Below are positions 1-7,952 of a DNA stretch of 64,000 nt, piece by piece. The notes beneath the pieces are model-generated. The model was not told the origin of the DNA, did not search any database, and was given only the letters and a program-made list of their open reading frames with translations. The stretch's first letter is position 1; the number at the start of each line of letters is the position of its first letter. Position numbers and translations under genes: made by a program. Source of the stretch: an uncultured Woeseiaceae bacterium (GTDB taxonomy: Bacteria; Pseudomonadota; Gammaproteobacteria; Steroidobacterales; Woeseiaceae); NCBI GenBank assembly GCA_945788625.1, contig CALZMQ010000014.1:1-64000 (forward strand). The letters run 5' to 3'.

Positions 1-171
1 GAAGCCGCGCTCGCCTGTCAGGATGGAGCCGACGAGAACGACGTGGCCCCACATGAACAGCGCCAACAGCAGGCCGGTGCCGCCGCTGATCAGTTCATAG
101 ACGAGCTGGCGACGCGGCTCCGCCGACGAGCCGGCGCGATTGTCAGGTGCCACAGTCGCTCTTTGGTTCAC
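1..171 (-). CDS. Fumarate reductase/succinate:quinone oxidoreductase cytochrome b subunit, N-terminal part (runs off left edge)
   Basis: The 57 visible residues begin with a short polar segment and enter a first membrane helix reading GGTGLLLALFMWGHVVLVGS. Its pattern of small residues, G-LF-W-GH and a following SILTG closely resembles the first helix of FrdC, the diheme cytochrome b of Wolinella-type fumarate reductases; the His of the WGH motif is where that family ligates heme. The start is taken as GTG at 171, directly after the stop of the upstream hexaheme gene and about 12 nt behind an AAGGAG; a second in-frame GTG lies at 153. Same strand and zero spacing imply co-transcription with the NapC-like cytochrome, so quinone-linked electron transfer is likely. 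The flavoprotein and iron-sulfur subunits would lie outside the window. Confidence 0.7.
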   Translation of the reverse strand, partial: MNQRATVAPDNRAGSSAEPRRQLVYELISGGTGLLLALFMWGHVVLVGSILTGERGF

Positions 172-1575
172 TTAGGGATTCAACTCCTTGAGTATGTCGG
201 GATCCTCTTCTCGCTCGGCCAGGACGGTATGGCAGACGTCGCAATCTCGCGAAATGTGCTCACGCTCCTTGGTCCTCAGCCGCTTGCCGTGACAACGGAA
301 GCAACCGTCCGATCGCTCATGACCGATGTGCTCGGGGTAGGTGTTCCACCAGACCTGCATATTCGGGAAGACATTCACCGAATAAATGTCGCCAAGAGCC
401 GTGGCTGCGCCTGCAATCGCGTCGCCGCGTTCGGCCGCGACCTCGGGATGCTCGTCCGAGTAGTACGCGTTCAACTGCGTGGCAATGGCGCCTCGTGCAT
501 CCTCATGAGAGGCGTACTCGGCATCGATAATACGCAGACCCTCTTTCTTGATGAACGGCAACGTTCGATCGATCACGCCGTCACGGATTGCAATATCGAT
601 TTCGGAATCCGGAGCCTGGTAATTGTGGCTCGGTCGGTTGTGGCAATCGACGCAGTCCATGGTACGCCAGACGCCACCTTCTTCCGGCGCCTTGCGGTCC
701 GCAAATATCTCGACCTCGCCTTTCTCGTCCGTGTATTCCACTTCATAGATTTCTTCGCGGGTTTCGTCGGACCGATAGCGAATACTGACGTCCGGATCGA
801 CGTGCCAGTGAATTCCTGACGAGCCATTTCCGGCTGCGCCGCCTACCTTCAGGAGCAGCACTGTCGTCAATTCCGTGTTCGCCTCATCCTCGTCGTAGTG
901 CTTCCTCACGGTCAGCCTGTCACCGACAAAGCGCGTCGGCCAGTGACACTGCTCACAGGTCTCACGGGCAGGGCGCAAATCGTGCAACGGTGTCGGCACG
1001 GGGCGTGGGTAGAGGTCGAGCGTAACGGCCACGAGCTGCCAGGCGCCATCGAGCTTCGATTTCACGAACCAGTCGGCACCCGGACCGATGTGGCACTCCG
1101 CGCAACTGACTCGTGAATGAGACGAACGCTGGTAGGCCGTGTACTCCGGTTCCATGACGGAGTGGCAGGCCATGCCGCAAAACTCCACCGACTCCATGAC
1201 TTCGACGCCCTTGTAGGTTGCACCGGCGACAATGACGACATTGATCATTGTCGCGCCAAGGAAGATCATCATCCAGCGCCTGGTCTTTGGCTGGTTGAGG
1301 TCGAATACCGGCAGTAGCGACACGCCTTCCCCGCCGGGCCCCCGTCGTAAACGCGCCCGATAAAGGACGGCGCCGACAGGAATGAGGATCAGGCCGAAGA
1401 CAAAGATCATCGGCAGCACGAGGTATGTCAGGATGCCGATATAGGGGCCACCCTCGAAACCGAGTTGCTCCATCGTGAACAGGCTGACAATCAACACGAG
1501 ACCGACGATAGCGAGCCCGGTGCCAACGAGGCTAATCGCGTTATGCGTGATTGACGATAAGAAATTTCTGAACAA
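172..1575 (-). CDS. Hexaheme NapC/NirT-family membrane cytochrome c
   Basis: 467 residues. Three hydrophobic segments (about 13-34, 46-72, 100-120) precede a periplasmic domain carrying six heme sites. The first is the expanded CGMACH at residues 133-138 (CX3CH); five conventional CXXCH motifs follow (CAECH at 158, then CEQCH, CVDCH, CFRCH, CDVCH). The stretch after the first heme, HSVMEPEYTAY and then HIGPGADWFVKSK, is the signature of NapC/NirT-type quinol dehydrogenases; CX3CH at heme 1 recurs in the larger members found in metal- and sulfur-respiring bacteria. Expected role: take electrons from menaquinol or ubiquinol and hand them to periplasmic cytochromes. It abuts an FrdC-like gene downstream and diverges from an 11-heme cytochrome upstream, with a perfect palindrome between them. 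Family assignment is firm, partner unknown. Confidence 0.88.
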   Translation of the reverse strand: MFRNFLSSITHNAISLVGTGLAIVGLVLIVSLFTMEQLGFEGGPYIGILTYLVLPMIFVFGLILIPVGAVLYRARLRRGPGGEGVSLLPVFDLNQPKTRRWMMIFLGATMINVVIVAGATYKGVEVMESVEFCGMACHSVMEPEYTAYQRSSHSRVSCAECHIGPGADWFVKSKLDGAWQLVAVTLDLYPRPVPTPLHDLRPARETCEQCHWPTRFVGDRLTVRKHYDEDEANTELTTVLLLKVGGAAGNGSSGIHWHVDPDVSIRYRSDETREEIYEVEYTDEKGEVEIFADRKAPEEGGVWRTMDCVDCHNRPSHNYQAPDSEIDIAIRDGVIDRTLPFIKKEGLRIIDAEYASHEDARGAIATQLNAYYSDEHPEVAAERGDAIAGAATALGDIYSVNVFPNMQVWWNTYPEHIGHERSDGCFRCHGKRLRTKEREHISRDCDVCHTVLAEREEDPDILKELNP

Positions 1576-1651
1576 AGCGCTCCCCTGATTCCTTTTCTAA
1601 AGCGTCACACGCCCTGGTGTGCAGCCAACATCCGGGTGATTCTGATCGTAA

Positions 1652-1669
1652 GCGTCACAATTGTGACGC
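1652..1669. promoter_or_regulatory. Perfect 18-bp palindrome between divergent cytochrome genes
   Basis: The 245-base intergenic region between the hexaheme gene (leftward) and the 11-heme gene (rightward) holds GCGTCACAATTGTGACGC, which equals its own reverse complement. A second copy of the half-site GCGTCACA occurs at 1602-1609. The arrangement suits a dimeric regulator controlling both directions. It is not a canonical CRP site, because the TGTGA/TCACA halves are in the opposite order. No protein identity is assigned, and nothing coding is seen in the rest of this interval. Confidence 0.5.
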
Positions 1670-1820
1670 ATCAATGTGCAAAAGCGACATCGATAGTAGA
1701 CCACGTACAAGCCACGCGGTAATCCGTATTTGGCGCAACGAAACGGTATTGGGATCGCGGTCGAGAAGGCCCATAATTAAGCATAACGCTACAGCATAAA
1801 ACCGAATCGAGAGCAATCTC

Positions 1821-3722
1821 ATGCGAAAGTCATTCGCCAATCTCGCCTTGCTCTTATTGCTATTGTTGTTTGCGCAACCGATGGCCGACGCTAAGGACGA
1901 GAACCCGTGTACCGATTGCCACGAGACCGATCCTGTTGTCTTCGAAAGCAGCCCGCACGGCACCACCCTATGCCTCGACTGCCACGTCGGCGCCGACGAA
2001 CGCAAACACAGGCGCGGGCTTGACCCCGTCGACTGTGGGCAATGTCATGCCGATGTAGTCGCCGAACATGCCGTGAGCGTACATGGGCCGGACGGCGTGC
2101 AACGCTACGCCGACGCCGATCTCCCTTCATGCATGAGTTGCCACGGCAATGTCCATACCATGACGTTTGCAAGTGAGATATCTTCTCCGGTCAACGAACA
2201 TCGCCAGGGTGAAACTTGCGGGGTGTGCCATGGCAGCGGGCAGCCTGCACCGCCAGGCGTACATACCATCCGTCCGATCGAAGCCTATACTGCCAGCGTG
2301 CATGCCGCCGCGGTGATAAAAGGTGAACATGGGGCGAGTTGCAGCGATTGCCACTCAACTCACTCGCCGTTGCCGGTTACCGACCCTGCGTCTTCGATCC
2401 ATCGTTCGAATGTGTGGACAACCTGCGGTTCCTGTCATGCCGCTATCGCTGCTCAGTTCGAGCGCAGTATACATGGCATGGCCGCCGCGGCTGGAGTTCA
2501 GGGCTCGCCCGTCTGCACGGATTGTCACGGCGAGCACCGCATCCTGGCGGTGGGCGCTGAGGGCTCACCCGTATCAGCTACCAACATCCCGATCCGGATT
2601 TGCGGCCCCTGTCATTCTGATCTGCGGCTGGGCGAGAAATACGACCTGCCTGCCGACCAGGTCCCTTCGTATGAGGAAAGCTTCCATGGGCTTGCTTCCC
2701 GCGGCGGCGTGCAAAAGGTCGCAAATTGTGCGAGCTGCCACGGGGTGCACAATATCCTGCCCTCGACCGATCCCGACTCTTACATTCACCCGGACAACCT
2801 GGCGCATACCTGCGGCAAATGCCACGCGGGAGCGGGCAGCCGGTTTGCGATCGCCCCCGTGCACGTGCTCGCAGAAGACACACCCAACATCGTCGCGTAT
2901 TGGATACGCGCGATCTATATTCCGCTGATCTGGGTCACCATCATCGGCATGTTGCTCCACAACCTGCTCGATCTGGTCAAGAAGACGCGCCATCCGGCCG
3001 CGCGACTGCGCAAGCCGCCTCAGAACTGCACGATCAAAGAACGCATGTCAGCACCGTTCAGGATTGCGCACGGTGCCGCGGCACTGAGCTTCATGGTGTT
3101 GGTGTTCACCGGATTTGCGCTGAAATATCCAGAGAGTTGGTGGGCAGGCCTCTTGCAACTTGGCGGCGACGACGGAGAATTGCGCGGACTGCTTCACCGT
3201 GTCGCTGCCGTGGGTTTGATCGCGGCCTGCTTCTTCCACTTCGCTCATCTTGCCGTTAGTGCCCGCGCTCGACATCAGATCGCCGCGATGTTTCCGCGAC
3301 TCGCTGACTTCAGGGAATTTGTACACCGCATTGGCTACAACATCGGGCGCCGACCCGAGCCGCCGGCACCCGTGCGCGTCGGCTACGTGGAGAAAGTCGA
3401 ATACTGGGCCGCGTTATGGGGTACCGCGATCACGACGATCACGGGCCTGGTCTTGTGGTTTGAGAACTGGACCCTTGCCCAGTTGCCGGGCTGGGTGCCG
3501 GAAGCCGCCACCGTCCTGCATTTCCTCGAGGCGATCCTTGCCACGCTGGCCATCGCCATATGGCACTTCTACTTTGTCATCTTCGATCCGGCGGTGTATC
3601 CAATGGATACTGCCTGGCTGACGGGCAAGCCGCCCTTCTCACGGGCAGAAGAGCGCGACGAGGTCATCCGCGAGGACTCGGATTCGCAGAGCGACAGCCA
3701 GGATTCAGGTGAAGGTGTTTAG
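1821..3722 (+). CDS. 11-heme cytochrome c fused to a cytochrome b561-like membrane domain
   Basis: 633 residues. A signal peptide (about 1-24) leads directly into eleven CXXCH motifs between residues 30 and 335 (CTDCH, CLDCH, CGQCH, CMSCH, CGVCH, CSDCH, CGSCH, CTDCH, CGPCH, CASCH, CGKCH). A transmembrane segment lies at about 360-385. A four-helix b561-like module follows (about 405-600), with conserved His in the first helix (RIAHGAAALSF), LLHRVAA and HFYFVIFDPAVYP. Such fusions are expected to move electrons between the quinone pool (b-type hemes in the membrane) and periplasmic c hemes. The heme pair at 303/331 has the same 28-residue spacing and ILP...DN...TC linker as three pairs in the convergent 19-heme protein, so the two are paralogues. 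The acidic Ser/Asp-rich tail is of unknown use. Confidence 0.88.
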   Translation: MRKSFANLALLLLLLLFAQPMADAKDENPCTDCHETDPVVFESSPHGTTLCLDCHVGADERKHRRGLDPVDCGQCHADVVAEHAVSVHGPDGVQRYADADLPSCMSCHGNVHTMTFASEISSPVNEHRQGETCGVCHGSGQPAPPGVHTIRPIEAYTASVHAAAVIKGEHGASCSDCHSTHSPLPVTDPASSIHRSNVWTTCGSCHAAIAAQFERSIHGMAAAAGVQGSPVCTDCHGEHRILAVGAEGSPVSATNIPIRICGPCHSDLRLGEKYDLPADQVPSYEESFHGLASRGGVQKVANCASCHGVHNILPSTDPDSYIHPDNLAHTCGKCHAGAGSRFAIAPVHVLAEDTPNIVAYWIRAIYIPLIWVTIIGMLLHNLLDLVKKTRHPAARLRKPPQNCTIKERMSAPFRIAHGAAALSFMVLVFTGFALKYPESWWAGLLQLGGDDGELRGLLHRVAAVGLIAACFFHFAHLAVSARARHQIAAMFPRLADFREFVHRIGYNIGRRPEPPAPVRVGYVEKVEYWAALWGTAITTITGLVLWFENWTLAQLPGWVPEAATVLHFLEAILATLAIAIWHFYFVIFDPAVYPMDTAWLTGKPPFSRAEERDEVIREDSDSQSDSQDSGEGV

Positions 3723-3737
3723 CCCGATCGCATCGCC

Positions 3738-6599
3738 TCAGCGGTAACCGAACAACATCGTGTAGACGATCAGGGCCAACAGCACCAGTCCGAATGTGAG
3801 CGCGGCTGCGCCGAATATTTTGAGGCCCCGTTCCCTGGACGCCGGATAAGGATCTTCCAGCCGTGCATCCCTATCGTCGGATTCCATCAGCGCCTTGTAT
3901 TCATCGGGCTTGTCGTACTTGAGCTCATCCAGCGGCACGAGTCCGGTGAATATCACCGGATCCATGGGGAACTTGTCGGGCCGGAAGTGCGTGTTGAAGA
4001 AGTGGATGGTAAATATAAATCCAACTGCAAGCAGCGCCTCGTCGCTGTGGATGATCGTGGCCACATTGACGGCCCAGCCCGGCACAACGTGAGTGAACAA
4101 TTCCGGGAACCACAATACCAGCCCCGTGCTGCCGATAATGATCACACCCCAGCCGACCGCGAAGTAGTCAAACTTCTCCCAGTAGGTGTAGCGGCCATAA
4201 TTGGGACGCGAACCTATGCCGAAAAACCACTTGATGGACTGGATGAACTCAGTAAGGTCGCGACGGTTGAAAATGATGGAACTCGGCCCGGTGATGATTT
4301 GCCACCAGGTCTCTTGCGCGGCTCTCTTGCGGCGCAAGACATCCCAGAAGTGCACAATCGCAACGATAAACAATGTGACGGCGCCAATTCGATGCAGGAA
4401 ACCCATACTGTCGAATCCGCCCAGCACGTAGGAGGTCGCCTGTGCCCAGGACATGTACGAGAATTTCAGCGCCATGCCCGTCAAGGCCAGCGTGAAGAAG
4501 CTGATCATCATCACGATATGCATGGTTCGCTGGAGTCGGCTGAAGCGGCGGTAGAGCTTCTCGCCCTTTTCGTGACGGGTCCGTTCCTTGTGTGCCCGCC
4601 ATTCGTCGCGGCTCAACAACAACCGCACTACCCAGGCCAGCGTGTGCAGCAGCGCGAAAGACAGAGTGCCCACGAGCAACGCGGTCATGCCCCAGAACGA
4701 CCAGAACAGGTAAGGGTAGCGGTCGCTGTCGTGGTGCGTCGCATGCGTCAGGTAACCGGCAAATTGCCGATGAGATCCCTCGTGACACTGGCCGCAGGTC
4801 TCGACGACATTGTCGCGGCTGAGCATCGAATCGGGCTCGGTCGGTGGAAGAATGCCGTGTGTACCGTGGCAGTCGTAACACTTGGCGACACCCTCTCCGC
4901 CCAGGCGCGAGACTTTACCGTGGAACGTATCGAAGAAGGTCTCTGCCTGGTCTTCATGACAGCGGCCACACTGCTCCATCACCAGGGTCCGGAATCCGGG
5001 TTTGTCAATGCGCGAGATCGTGTGCGAGGCGTGACAGTCCTCACAAGTAGGATGCTCGTCCTCGGCGTTCGGGTCATCAGAGAAGTGAATACTGGTTCGG
5101 AACTCCTCCTCGATCCCGTGGTGGCAGACACCACAAGTGCCAGCGACGTTCTGCGGATTGATCAGAGCGCGCGGGTCCTCCGGAGGAAGTTCTGAGTGTG
5201 CGCCATGACAATCCGCGCACGTCGCCGTGACCACAAGACCGCTGTTTATCAATCCCCGGCCATGAACACTGTCTTCATAGCTGCCGACAATGTCCTCCAC
5301 TTCGGCGTCGATCCTTGTCGCCGCTTGCTCGCCGACGCGATGACACCCGCCACAGAGCAAGGGGACATTTCGGGGGTAAGTCGGTGACGTCGGCAGCTCC
5401 TTGTCGAGCGTTGCGTGTTTGGCGTGACAGTCCTGACACGATGGCGCATCCGGATCACTCGCGGCATACAGCGTGCCGTGTGTGCTGCCCTGATACTCGG
5501 TAACTTGTTCGGCGTGGCAGATGCCGCAATCGACAGGTGACTGCACCGTCGCGCATGCGCGTTCCATAGAGACGGTTACGTCCGTGTGGCATTGCGCACA
5601 GGCGGTGCCTGCATGCTCCGAGCTATTGAAGAGCTGCTCATCAACGTACAGGCTGACGCTGACGCCGTCACGAGTCATCGTCAGGGCCGACTCGCCGTGG
5701 CAGGTCAGGCAGTCCTTATTGGCGAGACCATCAGGGTAGAAAACGCGGCGGATCTCGTGTGGCGCGTGGCAGTCAACGCAGGTCGGGATCTTGCCCGGAT
5801 CTTCTATCCACAAATGGCCCTCGATCACCTTGCGGTGCACCTGTTCGATCTGGCCATGGCACGATGTGCAGGTCTCGGCCACATTGTCCGCATGGATGCT
5901 CGAGCGCACATCGGTGTGGGGCAGGATGTCATGGGCCGTGTGACAAGAGGTGCAGACAGCGGTGACGGTAAGACCCTGACGGAACAAGCCCTCACCATGA
6001 ATGCTCATCGAGTAATTTTCGAGGACGCGTTCCTGCGATATCTCGTGGGTTCGCGACACGGGAGATCCCTCGCGGTGACAACTCCCGCACAGCAGCGGCA
6101 CGTTCATAACCGCCGTCGTCGCGTCAGGGTCTGAGGCCGACAGTACGTCGTGTTTGCCGTGGCAATCGGCACAGTTCGGCGCCTGTGCATCGCCGCGTGC
6201 CGCGGCCGCGCCATGCAGGCTGTCGTTGTGTGCTACTTTCTGGGACTTGTGGCACTCGCCGCAATCGACGGGTTCGAGATCCTCGGCATGCCGCCGACGC
6301 TTGCTGCCCGCGAGATCCTCGTGGCAGTCAACGCATTTTGCGTCCGCGTGCACCGATTCGGCGTACGTGGACTCGTCAACAAAGGCCGATATCTCTTCCT
6401 CGCCACGGTAGCTCGTAAGCTCGGGGTCATCATGGCAGCGCAGGCATCGCTCATTTTCCTGGGCCGCTGCGGGCGTTACGGCAATGCAGGCGACCGCGAA
6501 TGCGACAACGAGCCAGCGCTGTCCACGACCATTTCGCAGAAGTCGGGTGCCGGGGCAATGCGCACGGGGACGGCCCGCGAGCTGAGCGAACTGCGCCAT
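3738..6599 (-). CDS. 19-heme cytochrome c fused to a cytochrome b561-like membrane domain
   Basis: 953 residues. After a long N-region and a signal segment (about 28-47) there are nineteen CXXCH motifs from residue 52 to 606. A membrane segment at about 631-660, a b561-like four-helix module (about 690-875, with RTMHIVMMISF, FLHRIGA and HFFNTHFRPDKFP) and a final C-terminal helix (about 927-950) follow. The heme domain is internally duplicated: motifs at 113, 171, 216, 244 and 274 recur exactly 245 residues later at 358, 416, 461, 489 and 519, and a third partial copy supplies motifs at 574 and 602. Function inferred: quinone-linked electron entry or exit feeding a long periplasmic heme wire. 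The start ATG has an AGGGA nearby; a later start close to the signal peptide is possible. It converges on the 11-heme paralogue with only 15 bases between them. Confidence 0.88.
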   Translation of the reverse strand: MAQFAQLAGRPRAHCPGTRLLRNGRGQRWLVVAFAVACIAVTPAAAQENERCLRCHDDPELTSYRGEEEISAFVDESTYAESVHADAKCVDCHEDLAGSKRRRHAEDLEPVDCGECHKSQKVAHNDSLHGAAAARGDAQAPNCADCHGKHDVLSASDPDATTAVMNVPLLCGSCHREGSPVSRTHEISQERVLENYSMSIHGEGLFRQGLTVTAVCTSCHTAHDILPHTDVRSSIHADNVAETCTSCHGQIEQVHRKVIEGHLWIEDPGKIPTCVDCHAPHEIRRVFYPDGLANKDCLTCHGESALTMTRDGVSVSLYVDEQLFNSSEHAGTACAQCHTDVTVSMERACATVQSPVDCGICHAEQVTEYQGSTHGTLYAASDPDAPSCQDCHAKHATLDKELPTSPTYPRNVPLLCGGCHRVGEQAATRIDAEVEDIVGSYEDSVHGRGLINSGLVVTATCADCHGAHSELPPEDPRALINPQNVAGTCGVCHHGIEEEFRTSIHFSDDPNAEDEHPTCEDCHASHTISRIDKPGFRTLVMEQCGRCHEDQAETFFDTFHGKVSRLGGEGVAKCYDCHGTHGILPPTEPDSMLSRDNVVETCGQCHEGSHRQFAGYLTHATHHDSDRYPYLFWSFWGMTALLVGTLSFALLHTLAWVVRLLLSRDEWRAHKERTRHEKGEKLYRRFSRLQRTMHIVMMISFFTLALTGMALKFSYMSWAQATSYVLGGFDSMGFLHRIGAVTLFIVAIVHFWDVLRRKRAAQETWWQIITGPSSIIFNRRDLTEFIQSIKWFFGIGSRPNYGRYTYWEKFDYFAVGWGVIIIGSTGLVLWFPELFTHVVPGWAVNVATIIHSDEALLAVGFIFTIHFFNTHFRPDKFPMDPVIFTGLVPLDELKYDKPDEYKALMESDDRDARLEDPYPASRERGLKIFGAAALTFGLVLLALIVYTMLFGYR

Positions 6600-6695
6600 C
6601 TTGTTATTTCCCTGATGTCAGCGCCCCTAGTTAAGGGAATGAGCGCCTGTTTACTATCAGGGATTTCCGAGAGGAATCGGGTCCGGGCGCCGTCC

Positions 6696-7076
6696 TCAGG
6701 CCTGTTCGGCGTACAGCGGGGCGATGTCGATGTAGATTTTGTAGACCGAAATCCGGTCGCCATCGAGCTCAAAAACATCGGCGAATGGCAAGGCGACCGT
6801 GGAACCGTCATGACGCGTGTAAATTACCTCACCCTCGGAGACCATCGTGGAGCCGCTTTGCAGGGTGCGGTCAATTCGGTGTGACGAGGCCGCGATCGTG
6901 CCGAAGAAGCCGTCGACCGCGGCCGCGATAGCATTCCGCCCCTCAACCGCCGGGGCAGACCCGAAACGAAACACGGCGTCCGCGGCTAGGTAGCCGACGA
7001 ACGCCGTGGTGTCTTTCGCATCGATAGCGTCAAACATGCCGCCAAGCCTCTCGCTGGCGGCAGTCTCATTTGTCAC
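6696..7076 (-). CDS. SnoaL/NTF2-like fold protein
   Basis: 126 residues with the compact alpha+beta pattern of NTF2-like proteins: N-terminal helices (LGGMFDAIDAKDTTAFVGYL), then AADAVFRFGSAPAVEGR (the 'ada.f..g....G...i' motif of SnoaL-like proteins), followed by curved strands ending ISVYKIYIDIAPLY. Members include polyketide cyclases, small isomerases and binding proteins, so no reaction can be named. Its ATG overlaps the TGA of the upstream diheme cytochrome gene by four bases (7073-7076), meaning the two are translationally coupled. There is no signal peptide, so the product is presumably cytoplasmic, unlike its partner. It is separated by about 100 bases from the 19-heme gene, which has the same orientation and could be read through. 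Confidence 0.75.
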   Translation of the reverse strand: MTNETAASERLGGMFDAIDAKDTTAFVGYLAADAVFRFGSAPAVEGRNAIAAAVDGFFGTIAASSHRIDRTLQSGSTMVSEGEVIYTRHDGSTVALPFADVFELDGDRISVYKIYIDIAPLYAEQA

Positions 7077-7684
7077 TGAACGCTGCCGTAGTAATGGACG
7101 AGGGCCTCTGCGTCCTCCGCGGACAGCAAGTCCATCTTCTCTTTCATCTTCTTCGGCTGCTCGCGCGAACCGTCTATATACTGCTCGAACGAGGTTCTGA
7201 GGTAGCCCATCTGTTGCCCGCCCAGCATGCCGGCTTCGTCCTCGGCATTGGTGCCGGCGTCGGAATGACAGCGATCGCAGTGTTCGTTGTGCAAGGCCTC
7301 TCCCGCAGCCGCGAGAGTGGCGTCGAATTCCTGTGTCGCCTTAACGTATTCCAGTTCAGCGTAGGCCGCGGCAATCGCATCGATATCGTCTTCACTCAAT
7401 TTCGCCGCGATGGCGCACATGCTGGTTGCGGGGCGGCTGGTGTCGCCATGGCGATAGTCCGAGTCGGCGCAAGGCCGCGCTTCGTCCTGGTAAATGTACA
7501 GCGCGTCGACGTGCACGAACTCCGCCAGGCCGGCGAGAGTCGGAACATCGCTCGACTGGCTGACGCCGCCGTCGCCGTGGCAGCCGTTACAATCGTTCAT
7601 AAGCGACTCAACATCAGTCGCGCCTGCCGGGGAGGCAGCGAACAGCACGAAGGCGGCTGTCGCAAGAATGGTGTGTCGTTTCAT
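7073..7684 (-). CDS. Periplasmic diheme cytochrome c (c4-like)
   Basis: 203 residues: signal peptide (about 1-22, ending SPAGA), then two similar halves, each with one CXXCH (CNGCHGDGG near residue 32 and CDRCHSDAG near 135). The first half has the GVSQ...P.LAG and Y.....R motifs, and the second has LGGQQMGYLRTSFEQYIDGSR, typical of c4-type diheme cytochromes that shuttle electrons in the periplasm. The second half ends with KM...M..LS.ED..AL..YY, as in class I cytochromes. A paralogue with the same length and architecture lies at 22810-23421. It is coupled to an NTF2-like gene and transcribed away from the mtr operon. Likely role: soluble carrier linking membrane dehydrogenases to terminal or outer-membrane cytochromes; the exact partner is unknown. 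Confidence 0.85.
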   Translation of the reverse strand: MKRHTILATAAFVLFAASPAGATDVESLMNDCNGCHGDGGVSQSSDVPTLAGLAEFVHVDALYIYQDEARPCADSDYRHGDTSRPATSMCAIAAKLSEDDIDAIAAAYAELEYVKATQEFDATLAAAGEALHNEHCDRCHSDAGTNAEDEAGMLGGQQMGYLRTSFEQYIDGSREQPKKMKEKMDLLSAEDAEALVHYYGSVQ

Positions 7685-7952
7685 GTTGTCTCCTGAGCGT
7701 TACAAGACGCGTGCGGAATCATACAGCAAATGATGGTTTTTCAGTGCTGAACCCCTCCTGAACAAGGACCCGGTCCAGTGGCCAGAATGGCGCATATTAT
7801 CGTCCTGCGTCCCGGCGACGGCCAGTAGGTACATGCCGCGATACAATTCGAAGCCGGATTTGTTAAAAACACATGTGCAGGCCGTCCGTTTGCACAATGC
7901 AGGAAAAACCTTAAGCAAGACAAGCACTAACAACGAGTTAAGGGGTAACCAC

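Noticed and set aside
1655..2005. Minus-strand open frame across the divergent promoter region
   Set aside because: Overlaps the signal peptide and first hemes of the 11-heme gene and lacks any family resemblance.
3987..5195. Plus-strand open frame (402 codons) inside the 19-heme gene
   Set aside because: Antisense shadow; the minus strand carries nineteen regularly spaced CXXCH motifs and a b561 module.
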